Below, piece by piece: positions 7,313 through 14,921 of a stretch of DNA of 30,018 nucleotides (position 1 is the first letter of the stretch; every line of letters begins with the position of its first letter). The notes under the pieces are model-generated. The model searched no databases. It had not been told where the DNA came from and was given only the letters and a program-made list of their open reading frames with translations. The stretch comes from Prevotella sp. UBA6387 (lineage in GTDB: Bacteria; Bacteroidota; Bacteroidia; Bacteroidales; Bacteroidaceae): assembly GCA_002437565.1 (NCBI GenBank), contig DJQL01000046.1:10341-40358 (forward strand), in the 5' to 3' direction. The position numbers and the translations under genes are program-made.

Positions 7313-8266
7313 ATGAGAAAGGCTTTCCTTGTCATCATGGCCACGCTTGCCAATATCGCGTTTGCCCAAGCGCAGAATGACAGTCAGACTGGCTACAACT
7401 TTCTGCGGTTGCCCGTCTCCGCCCATGCCGCGGCATTGGGTGGCGACAACATCAGCGTGATAGATGACGACGAGGCACTCATCTTCAGCAATCCAGCCCT
7501 GCTCTCGTCGGTCACCGACAAGTCGCTGAACCTCAACTACATGAGCTACATGCAAGGCTCCAAGGCTGCCAGCGCGGCTTTCAACAAGACGTTTGGCGAA
7601 CGCGCTTCCGCCGCCATCTCCGGCTCATTTGTCGATTATGGCAAGATGAAAGAAACCGACGAGAACAACATCCAGACAGGCGAGTTCTCCGCGAAAGACA
7701 TATCAATAGCCGGATATTTCTCATACCTTCTCACCGACAGGCTTTCGGGCGGAGTGTCCGCCAAATTCATAACCTCGTATATAGCCGACTACAACAGCAT
7801 TGCCGTAGGCGTAGACCTTGGCTTGAACTATTATGACCCAGACCGTGAATGGTCGTTGTCATTAGCGTTGAAAAACCTTGGAGGCGAATTGAAGGCATAC
7901 AATGAAGACTACAACCGCTTGCCGTTTGACATGCAGATAGGCGCCTCTAAACGGTTCACCAACATGCCCTTGCGCCTCCATGCCACGCTCGTGGACTTGA
8001 ACCACCCTCACTACAAGGCCATCAACCATCTCGTGGTCGGGGCCGACGCGTTGCTATCGGATAATTTCTGGATAGGAATGGGCTACAACTTCCGACGCGC
8101 CAACGAGATGAAACTGACAAGCGCCGACGGGAAATCGAGCAGCCACGGGGCAGGATTGAGTTTTGGCGCCGGACTGTCGCTGAGCCGGTTCAAGGCCGCG
8201 GCAAGCTGGAGCAAATACCATGTCTCAAGCTCCAGCCTCATCATGAGCATCGCATACTCTTTATAA
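7313..8266 (+). CDS. porQ: Type IX secretion system protein PorQ (317 aa)
   Basis: PorQ is an outer-membrane protein of the Bacteroidota type IX secretion system, linked to attachment of exported cargo at the surface. The sequence has a signal peptide (about 1-20, ending FAQA) and the family opening YNFLRLPVSAHAAALGGDNISVIDDDEALIFSNPALL, shown here only in part: FLRLPVSAHAAALGG at about 30-44 and IFSNPALLS near 63-71. Repeated amphipathic strands typical of a PorV-like barrel follow (GYFSYLLTDRLSGG, GVDLGLNYY, GMGYNFRRANEM). It ends in IMSIAYSL, a membrane-strand-like C-terminus. The start follows TAATTTTG by 22 bases. It precedes cmk by 10 bases, a pairing I recall as common in Bacteroidales. 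sprA, another T9SS gene, lies near the other end of the window. Confidence 0.88.
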   Translation: MRKAFLVIMATLANIAFAQAQNDSQTGYNFLRLPVSAHAAALGGDNISVIDDDEALIFSNPALLSSVTDKSLNLNYMSYMQGSKAASAAFNKTFGERASAAISGSFVDYGKMKETDENNIQTGEFSAKDISIAGYFSYLLTDRLSGGVSAKFITSYIADYNSIAVGVDLGLNYYDPDREWSLSLALKNLGGELKAYNEDYNRLPFDMQIGASKRFTNMPLRLHATLVDLNHPHYKAINHLVVGADALLSDNFWIGMGYNFRRANEMKLTSADGKSSSHGAGLSFGAGLSLSRFKAAASWSKYHVSSSSLIMSIAYSL

Positions 8267-8276
8267 AACACTATAG

Positions 8277-8966
8277 ATGAAAAAAATAACAATAGCCATT
8301 GACGGCTATTCCTCTTGCGGGAAAAGCACAATGGCAAAAGCCCTCGCCAAGAAGATTGGATACGTGTATGTTGACACCGGGGCCATGTATCGTGCGGTCA
8401 CGCTTTTCGCCATCCGCAATGACCTCTTCAATGCCGACGGCAGCGTAAAAACCGACGAATTGAAAGAAAAGCTACCACAGGTTCACATTAGTTTCAAGCT
8501 CAACGCCGACACTGGCTTGCCCGAGACCTATCTCAATGGCGAGATGGTGGAACGGGAGATTCGCGGCATGGAAGTGAGCTCACACGTGAGCCCGATAGCC
8601 GCCATACCGTTCGTGCGTGAGGCTCTCGTGGCACAACAGAAAGCCATGGGCAAGGGGAAAGGCGTGGTGATGGACGGGCGAGACATCGGCACGGTGGTCT
8701 TCCCCGACGCCGAGCTCAAGATTTTCGTCACCGCCTCGCCTGAGGTACGCGCAAAGCGTCGCTACGACGAACTGCAAGGCAAGGGGCAAGCTGCCAACTA
8801 TGACGAGATCTTGGAAAACGTGCAAAAGCGAGACTACATAGACACGCATCGCGAGGTTTCCCCATTGCGCCAAGCCGATGACGCAATCGTATTGGACAAT
8901 AGCCACATGACGATAGGCGAGCAAGACGCATGGCTCATCGACAAATACCAAACGAAACTACGCTAA
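8277..8966 (+). CDS. cmk: (d)CMP kinase (229 aa)
   Basis: This enzyme phosphorylates CMP and dCMP with ATP to give CDP and dCDP, in cytoplasmic pyrimidine salvage. The P-loop is GYSSCGKST at 10-18 (Bacteroidota-type; many bacteria have GPSGSGKS). VDTGAMYRAVTLFAI follows, the substrate-binding motif of Cmk. MDGRDIGTVVFPDAELKIF near residue 130 is the second signature, and RRYDEL with HREVSPLRQADDAIVLDNS forms the lid and C-terminal part. Length is normal. It is translated 10 bases after porQ, so it is probably in the same transcript. A very long hairpin follows the stop codon. Confidence 0.95.
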   Translation: MKKITIAIDGYSSCGKSTMAKALAKKIGYVYVDTGAMYRAVTLFAIRNDLFNADGSVKTDELKEKLPQVHISFKLNADTGLPETYLNGEMVEREIRGMEVSSHVSPIAAIPFVREALVAQQKAMGKGKGVVMDGRDIGTVVFPDAELKIFVTASPEVRAKRRYDELQGKGQAANYDEILENVQKRDYIDTHREVSPLRQADDAIVLDNSHMTIGEQDAWLIDKYQTKLR

Positions 8967-8998
8967 GACACATTTAAGCCTGATAAACAGGGGTAGGC

Positions 8999-9055
8999 AT
9001 TACACGTAAAGGGCATTGGGATTCAGATGAAATCCCAATGCCCTTTACGTGTGAT
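8999..9055. terminator. Long near-perfect hairpin between cmk and the maturase gene
   Basis: The 22-base arm 9002-9023 (ACACGTAAAGGGCATTGGGA plus TT) is the exact reverse complement of 9031-9052, with a 7-base loop, CAGATGA. One T-G wobble and two further pairs extend the stem to 25 bp. It sits between convergent genes, so a bidirectional terminator is the simplest reading. However, neither side has a T-run after the stem, so it is not a classic intrinsic terminator. Confidence 0.55.
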
Positions 9056-9103
9056 ACCGACAGCTTCCAGTGGCCGACGCGCCCTACCCTCATTCCATGA
9101 AGT

Positions 9104-10336
9104 TTATCCAAAATACCCTTTTCTCACCGCGTCCATGATGTTGGCAGGGGGACGCTGGTTGTCGAGCTCACGCTTCATGAAATCCATATACGGGGCGACG
9201 TGCTCAAGAAACCGATGATAGCCCTCGCACAGATAATTGAGGCCAGGGTTGCCATACCTGTCGCGCACAAACCTGTTTTTGGGGCATTCGCCGTGACAAG
9301 CGAACTCAAACTTGCATTCAACGCACTGGCGTGGCAGAGACGCATGCTTCAGTTGGCTGAATTGTCGTTGCTTCTCGCCATACAGCATTTCGGCTATCGA
9401 CTTCTCGCGGATGTTGCCCAGCTTGTATTCAGGGAAGACAAAGTGGTCGCAAGAATACACGTCGCCATTGTATTCCATCACGCCAGCGTGTCCGCACTCA
9501 CGGGCATAGACACATATCCCTGGGGCTTGCCCTACCCAGTTGGCGAGAATGCAATCGAACGTCTCAACATAGAATTTACCAACGTCGTGGCGCACCCACT
9601 CGTCGAATATGGCACAAAGGAAATCGCCCCATTGTCGTGGCGTAACCGAGAAGTCGGCTATCGGGCTACGCTCTGGGTCGTTCAGGTCTGCCAGATGCCT
9701 GCCATCGGCATGGTTGAAGATGCGTTCCACGATGGGTGACAATTGCAAATACTGGCAACCATTATCCTTGAAGAAATGATAGAAATCGAGAGGATAATCG
9801 GCATTGAAGTCGTTGACCACGGCCATGGCGTTCCACTCCACCCCATGTTTTCTAAGCAACTTGATGCCATTCATCACCTTCACCCATGACGGCTTGTTGG
9901 TTCGCGTGCGGCGATACTCGTCATGGAACTCTTGTGGTCCGTCGATGGAGACACCAACAAGCCAATGGTTCTTGGCGAGGAAATCGCACCATTCGTCTGT
10001 CAGCAGCGTGCCGTTGGTTTGGATGACATTGGATATTTGCCGTCCCCTCGCATATTCGCGCTGGAGCTCAAGCGCCTTTTTGTAAAAGGACAAAGGCTTC
10101 ATCAGCGGCTCACCGCCATGCCATGTGAAAAGCACTTGAGGCGTGGTCTGCGCCTCTATATACTCGCGCGTGAACCGCTCCAGCATTTCATCTGTCATGA
10201 CATGGCTCTCACCTTTGTCGTAAAGGTTCTGCTTCTCCAGATAATAACAGTATTCACACCTCAGGTTGCAAGCCGCGCCGATCGGCTTCAGCATGACATA
10301 AAGCGGGTGGCCAAAAGGCGCAATGGTATTTGGCAT
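9104..10336 (-). CDS. Anaerobic sulfatase-maturating enzyme-type radical SAM/SPASM protein (410 aa)
   Basis: These enzymes convert an active-site cysteine or serine of sulfatases to formylglycine using S-adenosylmethionine. The radical SAM cluster motif is CNLRCEYC (C23, C27, C30). HGGEPL at 73-78 follows, then QTNGTLL and VSIDGP. The C-terminal SPASM domain carries C275, C281, C296, C338, C341, C347, C351 and C370, closely matching the spacing for the two extra clusters of the Clostridium perfringens enzyme as I recall it. D297, right after C296, corresponds to the catalytic base I recall in that enzyme (CD in both). The gene begins 14 bases after the lpxB stop, so it is probably in the surE-lpxB operon. 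No sulfatase gene lies in the window; the substrate must be elsewhere or may not be a sulfatase. Confidence 0.85.
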   Translation of the reverse strand: MPNTIAPFGHPLYVMLKPIGAACNLRCEYCYYLEKQNLYDKGESHVMTDEMLERFTREYIEAQTTPQVLFTWHGGEPLMKPLSFYKKALELQREYARGRQISNVIQTNGTLLTDEWCDFLAKNHWLVGVSIDGPQEFHDEYRRTRTNKPSWVKVMNGIKLLRKHGVEWNAMAVVNDFNADYPLDFYHFFKDNGCQYLQLSPIVERIFNHADGRHLADLNDPERSPIADFSVTPRQWGDFLCAIFDEWVRHDVGKFYVETFDCILANWVGQAPGICVYARECGHAGVMEYNGDVYSCDHFVFPEYKLGNIREKSIAEMLYGEKQRQFSQLKHASLPRQCVECKFEFACHGECPKNRFVRDRYGNPGLNYLCEGYHRFLEHVAPYMDFMKRELDNQRPPANIMDAVRKGYFG

Positions 10337-10350
10337 ATTCGCGATAGTAA

Positions 10351-11511
10351 TTAACGTTCTACTTTGTTTTTACCCCTCAGCAACTTCACCATGAGGCACG
10401 CGGCATTGTCGGGCGCGCTCTCATTGCCAAGCCGCTGGCTGACAATCTCGTAACCTGAGAGCATTTTTTTTCTCTCCGCGTTTCCCGGCAACAAGGCGAG
10501 CAGATGCTTCCGGATGTTTTCCACGCTGAAACGGTCGGCGAAGAGCTCTGGCACCACCTCCTTGTCGGCCACAAGGTTGACAAGGCTTATGTATTTGCAC
10601 TTTATGACGTGGTTGAATCCCCACCTTATAATCTTTGGCAACGGCGTCTCATAGCACACGACCTGCGGCACGTCGAACAATGCCGTCTCAAGCGTCGCGG
10701 TGCCGCTTGTCACCAACGCCGCCGTGGAATGGGAAAGAAGAGGATAGGTGTCGTCGTGGACCATAAACACGTTTTCCTGGCCAATGACTTTTCTATAATA
10801 ACTGTCGTCTATGGATGGGGCACATGCGAGAACGCATTGATAATCAGGAGCTACGTCCTTGACAGAGGCCAACATAGCCGGAAGGTTGTCCTTGATCTCC
10901 TGTTTTCGGCTGCCGGCAAGCAACGCGATGATAGGCTTCGATGGCTCAAGGCCATTGCGACGGCAAAACTCCGCCTTGCTCTCTGCATAGCCAGACTTGA
11001 ACGTCCGCACTTCCTCGGCAGTGGGGTTGCCAACATAATGGATTGGGTAATGGTGGCGATTCTCATAAAACGAAACCTCAAAGGGCAATATGGAGAACAT
11101 CTCGCTAACGTCGCGCTTGATGGACTTCACGCGCCATTCTTTCCACGCCCAAATCTTGGGCGAGATGTAATAGTAGACAGGTATGGACGTGTTCTTATGA
11201 AGAAACTTGGCTATGTCGAGATTGAAGCCCGGATAGTCTACCAATATTACAACATCGGCGTTCCACTCCACGATGTCACGCTTGCAGAACGCCATGTTCT
11301 TGAAAATGGTTGGCAAATGAAGCAACACGGGGACGAAGCCCATATAGGCCAAGTCACGATAATGGCGCACGAGCGTGCCGCCTTCGGCCTTCATCAAGTC
11401 GCCGCCAAAGAAGCGGAACTCCGCCTTGGCATCGCATCGCCTCAACGAGCGCATAAGGCGCGAGGCGTGCAGGTCACCACTCGCCTCGCCAACAATCAGA
11501 TAGTATCGCAT
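10351..11511 (-). CDS. lpxB: Lipid-A-disaccharide synthase (386 aa)
   Basis: LpxB (GT19) joins UDP-2,3-diacylglucosamine and lipid X to make the lipid A disaccharide at the inner face of the cytoplasmic membrane. The N-terminus MRYYLIVGEASGDLHASRLM is diagnostic. Further family segments include FFGGDLM, LAYMGFVPVL, VVILVDYPGFNLDIAKFLHK, VYYYISPKIWAWKEWRVK, FEVSFYENRHHYPIHYVGNP, IALLAGSRKQEIKDNLP and ALVTSGTATLETAL. Full length. The start codon lies inside the end of surE (16-base overlap), so the two are translationally coupled; the maturase gene follows 14 bases after the stop. No other lpx genes are in the window. Confidence 0.95.
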   Translation of the reverse strand: MRYYLIVGEASGDLHASRLMRSLRRCDAKAEFRFFGGDLMKAEGGTLVRHYRDLAYMGFVPVLLHLPTIFKNMAFCKRDIVEWNADVVILVDYPGFNLDIAKFLHKNTSIPVYYYISPKIWAWKEWRVKSIKRDVSEMFSILPFEVSFYENRHHYPIHYVGNPTAEEVRTFKSGYAESKAEFCRRNGLEPSKPIIALLAGSRKQEIKDNLPAMLASVKDVAPDYQCVLACAPSIDDSYYRKVIGQENVFMVHDDTYPLLSHSTAALVTSGTATLETALFDVPQVVCYETPLPKIIRWGFNHVIKCKYISLVNLVADKEVVPELFADRFSVENIRKHLLALLPGNAERKKMLSGYEIVSQRLGNESAPDNAACLMVKLLRGKNKVER

Positions 11512-12266
11512 CGAAGCTGCTCTAAAAACTTGAAATCTGTCACGTCAACAGTCGTGGGTGTTATCGCCACATAGCCATGGTTCAAGGCCCACTGGTCAGT
11601 GTCGGTGGCGGTAGGCTCGTCGTTGCGGTATTCGCCCACCATCCAATAGTAATCGTAGCCATGAAGGTGATGGCGCTTGTCAACCTCGTTTACCCACGAG
11701 CCCCAAGTCATGCGGCAAGCCTTCACGCCCTCGAACTTCTCCCTTGCCGGGAAATTGACATTAAGGCAAGTGCCTTTGGGCAAGCCCTTGTCGAGAACCT
11801 TCTCCACTATTTTCTCAACGTAAGGCCGCAAAGGCTCAAGATTGGCGTCCTCATTGTAGAAGCAAGACGAAAACGCCACAGAGGGGATGTATTTCATGCA
11901 ACCCTCCATGCAAGCGCCCATCGTGCCACTGTAATGGCTGTTCACAGTGGAGTTGTCGCCATGGTTGATGCCGCTGAGTATGATGTCGGGGCGGTGGTTC
12001 TCGCACAGCTGGTCAAGGGCAAGCTTCACGCAGTCGACAGGCGTACCCGTGCATGACCACACCTCAGCTTCGCCAATGTTCTTCCGCCGCTTCAACCTAA
12101 GGAAGTCGGCTGCCGAGAAAGCACAGGAATAGCCAGAGCGCGCACTCTCCGGGGCGCACACAAGAACATCGCCAAGGCCACTTACGAAGTCCACGAGTTT
12201 ATGTATGCCATTAGAATGGTATCCGTCATCATTGGAGATGAGTATAAAAGGTTTCTTTTTCATCAT
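11496..12266 (-). CDS. surE: 5'/3'-nucleotidase SurE (256 aa)
   Basis: SurE is a metal-dependent phosphatase of nucleoside monophosphates. The metal site ISNDDG is at residues 10-15, followed by NGIHKLVDFV, VLVCAPESARSGYS, GTPVDCVKLAL, PDIILSGINHGDNS and YSGTMGACMEGCM. The frame stays open upstream to 12401, but a TAnnTTTG promoter element on the minus strand at 12334-12327 lies inside that extension. Only the ATGs at 12266 or 12263 give the family N-terminus and normal length, so I start at 12266. It overlaps lpxB by 16 bases and heads the surE-lpxB-maturase operon, divergent from parA. Confidence 0.93.
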   Translation of the reverse strand: MMKKKPFILISNDDGYHSNGIHKLVDFVSGLGDVLVCAPESARSGYSCAFSAADFLRLKRRKNIGEAEVWSCTGTPVDCVKLALDQLCENHRPDIILSGINHGDNSTVNSHYSGTMGACMEGCMKYIPSVAFSSCFYNEDANLEPLRPYVEKIVEKVLDKGLPKGTCLNVNFPAREKFEGVKACRMTWGSWVNEVDKRHHLHGYDYYWMVGEYRNDEPTATDTDQWALNHGYVAITPTTVDVTDFKFLEQLRCDTI

Positions 12267-12326
12267 GCCGTACTTTTTCGTTGTTTCTAACAGTTGGATT
12301 AAAATCGCATCATTAAAATCCATTGG

Positions 12327-12334
12327 CAAAAGTA
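12327..12334 (-). promoter_or_regulatory. Predicted -7 promoter element of the surE operon
   Basis: On the minus strand this reads TACTTTTG, matching TAnnTTTG. The expected transcript start, near 12320, leaves a leader of about 55 bases before the chosen surE ATG. It also rules out the longer open frame as the start. No clear -33 box is present. Confidence 0.5.
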
Positions 12335-12357
12335 CGAAAAAAGGTTTAAAAATAGAA

Positions 12358-12373
12358 TGTTTCACGCAAAATA
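12358..12373. promoter_or_regulatory. parS: parS-like sequence upstream of parA
   Basis: TGTTTCACGCAAAATA matches the widely conserved chromosomal parS palindrome TGTTTCACGTGAAACA at 13 of 16 positions, including the complete left half TGTTTCAC. It lies 64 bases upstream of the parA start and just upstream of a -7 element, where bound ParB could also affect parAB transcription. The right half is degenerate (CAAAATA), so it may be a weak site or chance. Confidence 0.45.
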
Positions 12374-12375
12374 TG

Positions 12376-12383
12376 TATCTTTG
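12376..12383 (+). promoter_or_regulatory. Predicted -7 promoter element of the parAB operon
   Basis: TATCTTTG matches TAnnTTTG. The predicted transcript start falls near 12390, giving a leader of about 45 bases. The parS-like sequence covers the region just upstream. No good -33 TTTG is present. Confidence 0.5.
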
Positions 12384-12436
12384 CAACAAACTATGCCACA
12401 CCTGTTAAAAGAAGATGTGGATAAAAGACGATAACA

Positions 12437-13201
12437 ATGGCAAAAATCATTGCTTTAGCCAATCAGAAAGGCGGCGTAGGAAAGACCACGACCACTATCA
12501 ACCTCGCAGCCTCGCTCGCCACGCTGGAAAAGAAAGTTCTCGTAGTGGACGCTGACCCTCAGGCCAACGCCTCAAGCGGACTTGGCGTGGACATATCGCA
12601 AGTGGACTGCTCCATATACGAGTGCATCATAGACCACGCCGACGTGCGCGACGCCATATACACGACCGACATCGATGGGCTCGACATCATACCAAGCCAC
12701 ATTGACCTCGTGGGCGCCGAGATAGAGATGCTAAACCTTGACAACAGGGAGAAAGTGCTGAAAAACATTCTCGACCCCTTGCGTGAGGAATACGACTACA
12801 TCCTCATAGACTGCTCTCCATCGCTCGGACTGATTACCGTAAACGCGCTGACGGCGGCAAACTCCGTCATCATACCGGTGCAATGTGAGTATTTCGCACT
12901 GGAGGGCATAAGCAAGCTGCTCAACACCATCAAGATCATCAAGAGCCGGCTGAACCCGAAATTGGAGATCGAGGGTTTCCTACTCACGATGTACGACTCG
13001 CGCCTTCGCCTCGCAAACCAAATCTACGACGAAGTGAAACGCCACTTCCAGGAGTTGGTATTCAAGACAGTGATTCAACGAAACGTCAAGCTTTCCGAGG
13101 CTCCAAGCCATGGGCTTCCAGTAATCCTTTACGATGCCGACTCTTCTGGCGCGAAGAACCACCTTGCATTGGCAAAGGAGATAATTGACAAGAACGTGTA
13201 A
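12437..13201 (+). CDS. parA: Chromosome-partitioning ATPase ParA (Soj) (254 aa)
   Basis: ParA is a deviant Walker A ATPase that binds DNA non-specifically and, with ParB bound to parS, separates sister origins. The deviant P-loop is KGGVGKTTTT at 11-20, with signature lysine 11 and catalytic lysine 16. Walker A' is VLVVDADPQANASSGLG (D40 region). Walker B is YDYILIDCSPSLGLITVNAL. VKLSEAPSHGLPVILYDADS and the final helix fit chromosomal Soj proteins. It has no N-terminal DNA-binding extension, as expected for chromosomal ParA. parB follows after 10 bases. The promoter and parS-like site lie directly upstream. Confidence 0.95.
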   Translation: MAKIIALANQKGGVGKTTTTINLAASLATLEKKVLVVDADPQANASSGLGVDISQVDCSIYECIIDHADVRDAIYTTDIDGLDIIPSHIDLVGAEIEMLNLDNREKVLKNILDPLREEYDYILIDCSPSLGLITVNALTAANSVIIPVQCEYFALEGISKLLNTIKIIKSRLNPKLEIEGFLLTMYDSRLRLANQIYDEVKRHFQELVFKTVIQRNVKLSEAPSHGLPVILYDADSSGAKNHLALAKEIIDKNV

Positions 13202-13211
13202 AGAAACTACA

Positions 13212-14120
13212 ATGGCAGTACACAAGAAATTCAACGCGCTTGGGCGAGGCCTTGACGCACTTCTCTCCACGGAGAACGTGCGCACGGAAGGATCGTCGAC
13301 CATTAGCGAGATACCACTCGACCAGATAGAGCGCAACCCCAACCAGCCACGAAGTCTCTTCGACGAGGACAAGCTGGAGGAGCTCGCGGCAAGCATAAGG
13401 GAGATTGGCATCATACAGCCTATCACGCTCAGGCAAACAGCGGAGAACCACTTTCAGATAATCGCCGGGGAGCGACGCTGGAGAGCCTCGCAGATAGCGG
13501 GACTGAAAACCATTCCGGCTTACATCCGCACCATAAAGGACGAGAGCGTCATGGAGATGGCTCTCGTAGAGAACATACAACGAGAGGACCTCAACCCAAT
13601 AGAAATATCGCTTGCCTACGAACACCTCATGGAGGGCAAGAACATGACACAGGAGAAAGTGGCTGAACGCGTGGGAAAAAGCCGCGCCAACGTCACCAAC
13701 TACTTGCGTCTGCTCAAGCTGCCAGCACAGGTGCAGATGGCATTGCAAAAGAAGGAAATCGACATGGGTCACGCACGCGCACTCCTCGCAATAGACAGCC
13801 CGTCCACACAGTTGCGACTGTTCAAGGAAATAATAAAGAATGGCTGGTCCGTGAGGAAGGTGGAGGAAATGGCGCAACACCTAAAAAACGGAGAGGACAT
13901 CGACTCGGGCAAGAAGACCATAAAGGCAAAGGGCACGTTCTCTGAGACTTTCTCAAGCCTGAGAGACCACCTTTCCGATTTCCTTGGAACAAAGGTACAA
14001 CTGACTTGCTCGAACAAGGGCAAGGGAAAGATAAGCATTCCATTCAACAACGAAGAGGAACTTGAACGCATCATGAGCGTCTTCGACGGAATGAAGCAAC
14101 AAAACGCACAGGCAGATTGA
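13212..14120 (+). CDS. parB: ParB/Spo0J partition protein (302 aa)
   Basis: ParB binds parS and spreads as a CTP-dependent clamp. The N-terminus FNALGRGLDALLS is the ParA-interacting segment, so I start at the ATG at 13212 rather than nine codons upstream inside the end of parA. The clamp/CTPase core includes RNPNQPR, GIIQPITLR, GERRWRA (86-92) and ENIQREDLNPIE (120-131). A helix-turn-helix at about 144-168 (MTQEKVAERVGKSRANVTNY) is followed by GHARALLAI. The C-terminal dimerisation domain includes FLGTKVQL and a GKGKISIPFNNEEELERI segment. It is cotranscribed with parA and probably with the downstream envelope genes. Confidence 0.95.
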   Translation: MAVHKKFNALGRGLDALLSTENVRTEGSSTISEIPLDQIERNPNQPRSLFDEDKLEELAASIREIGIIQPITLRQTAENHFQIIAGERRWRASQIAGLKTIPAYIRTIKDESVMEMALVENIQREDLNPIEISLAYEHLMEGKNMTQEKVAERVGKSRANVTNYLRLLKLPAQVQMALQKKEIDMGHARALLAIDSPSTQLRLFKEIIKNGWSVRKVEEMAQHLKNGEDIDSGKKTIKAKGTFSETFSSLRDHLSDFLGTKVQLTCSNKGKGKISIPFNNEEELERIMSVFDGMKQQNAQAD

Positions 14121-14136
14121 AGCCTTCGCACAACTT

Positions 14137-14868
14137 ATGTTATCACATCACTCGACACATTATATAATAAGCATACTCACCATGATCGTTTGCGTCTTGT
14201 GCTGCTCGCAACTCGCGCACGCGCAAACGATAGACCAGAAGCACGGCAACGACACCATTCGCGCTGAGAAGCTTGTGGAAGCGGGCACCATAGGCGAAAC
14301 GGAACGGCAAAGCCAAACAGACGTGGAGAAACTGGCCAAGCCCAAACGCGACTGGGCAACATGGAAGCCAGACCCCAAAAGGGCCTTGTGGCTTGCACTT
14401 GTCGTGCCTGGTGCCGGGCAAATATACAACCGCAAATACTGGAAACTGCCAATATTCTATGGGGGATTCGTGGGATGCGCCTACGCCTTGAGATGGAACA
14501 ACATGATGTACCATGATTACAGCCAAGCTTATCTCGACATCATGGACAGTGACCCTAACACGCAGAGTTACAACCAGTTTTTGCACCTTGGCACACAAAT
14601 CACCCCTGAGAACCAACAGAGGTGGCAAGAAGTGTTCCGCAAGCGCAAAGATAGGTACCGCAGTTGGCGCGACTTGAGCTTTTTCGTGATGATTGGCGTA
14701 TACGCCCTGTCCGTGGTGGACGCTTACGTTGACGCTTCACTGTCAGAATTTGACATATCGCCAGACTTGAGTTTCCACTTTTCTCCGGCAATATTCAACG
14801 GTCAGGGAAATGGGCAGATTAAGTTCAACAAGCCAGCCGTAGGCCTTCAATGCGGTTTCACATTCTGA
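14137..14868 (+). CDS. DUF5683-domain membrane protein (243 aa)
   Basis: I recognise this as the DUF5683 protein that follows parB in Bacteroidota; its function is unknown. A signal peptide or N-terminal membrane segment covers about 1-30, with AHAQ at its end. WKPDPKRALWLALVVPGAGQIYNRKYWKLPIFYGGF at about 71-106 contains the typical GAGQIYNRKYWK motif next to a membrane segment (split here: PGAGQIYNRKYWKLP). A second hydrophobic segment is near 180-195 (FFVMIGVYALSVVDAYVDA). The end, FDISPDLSFHF to the final GFTF, is strand-like. It lies 16 bases after parB. Its place between the segregation genes and a murein lyase suggests a role in the envelope, but that is only context. Confidence 0.85.
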   Translation: MLSHHSTHYIISILTMIVCVLCCSQLAHAQTIDQKHGNDTIRAEKLVEAGTIGETERQSQTDVEKLAKPKRDWATWKPDPKRALWLALVVPGAGQIYNRKYWKLPIFYGGFVGCAYALRWNNMMYHDYSQAYLDIMDSDPNTQSYNQFLHLGTQITPENQQRWQEVFRKRKDRYRSWRDLSFFVMIGVYALSVVDAYVDASLSEFDISPDLSFHFSPAIFNGQGNGQIKFNKPAVGLQCGFTF

Positions 14869-14921
14869 CGGCGACACCTGTGACGGAACAACAAAACATT
14901 CAATTCGCACTAAAAATAAGG

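Noticed and set aside
10504..11574. Long plus-strand frame (356 codons) opposite lpxB/surE
   Set aside because: It has no recognisable motif and mirrors the codon bias of lpxB, whose diagnostic motifs lie on the other strand. Similar mirror frames occur opposite alaS (20434-21480), tatD (4660-5352) and sprA (28264-29139).
12267..12401. Longer N-terminus for SurE
   Set aside because: The extra 45 codons span the predicted surE promoter and precede the conserved first strand of the family.
14850..14921. Upstream start for the lytic transglycosylase
   Set aside because: It overlaps DUF5683 and would place a non-signal stretch before a clear signal peptide.
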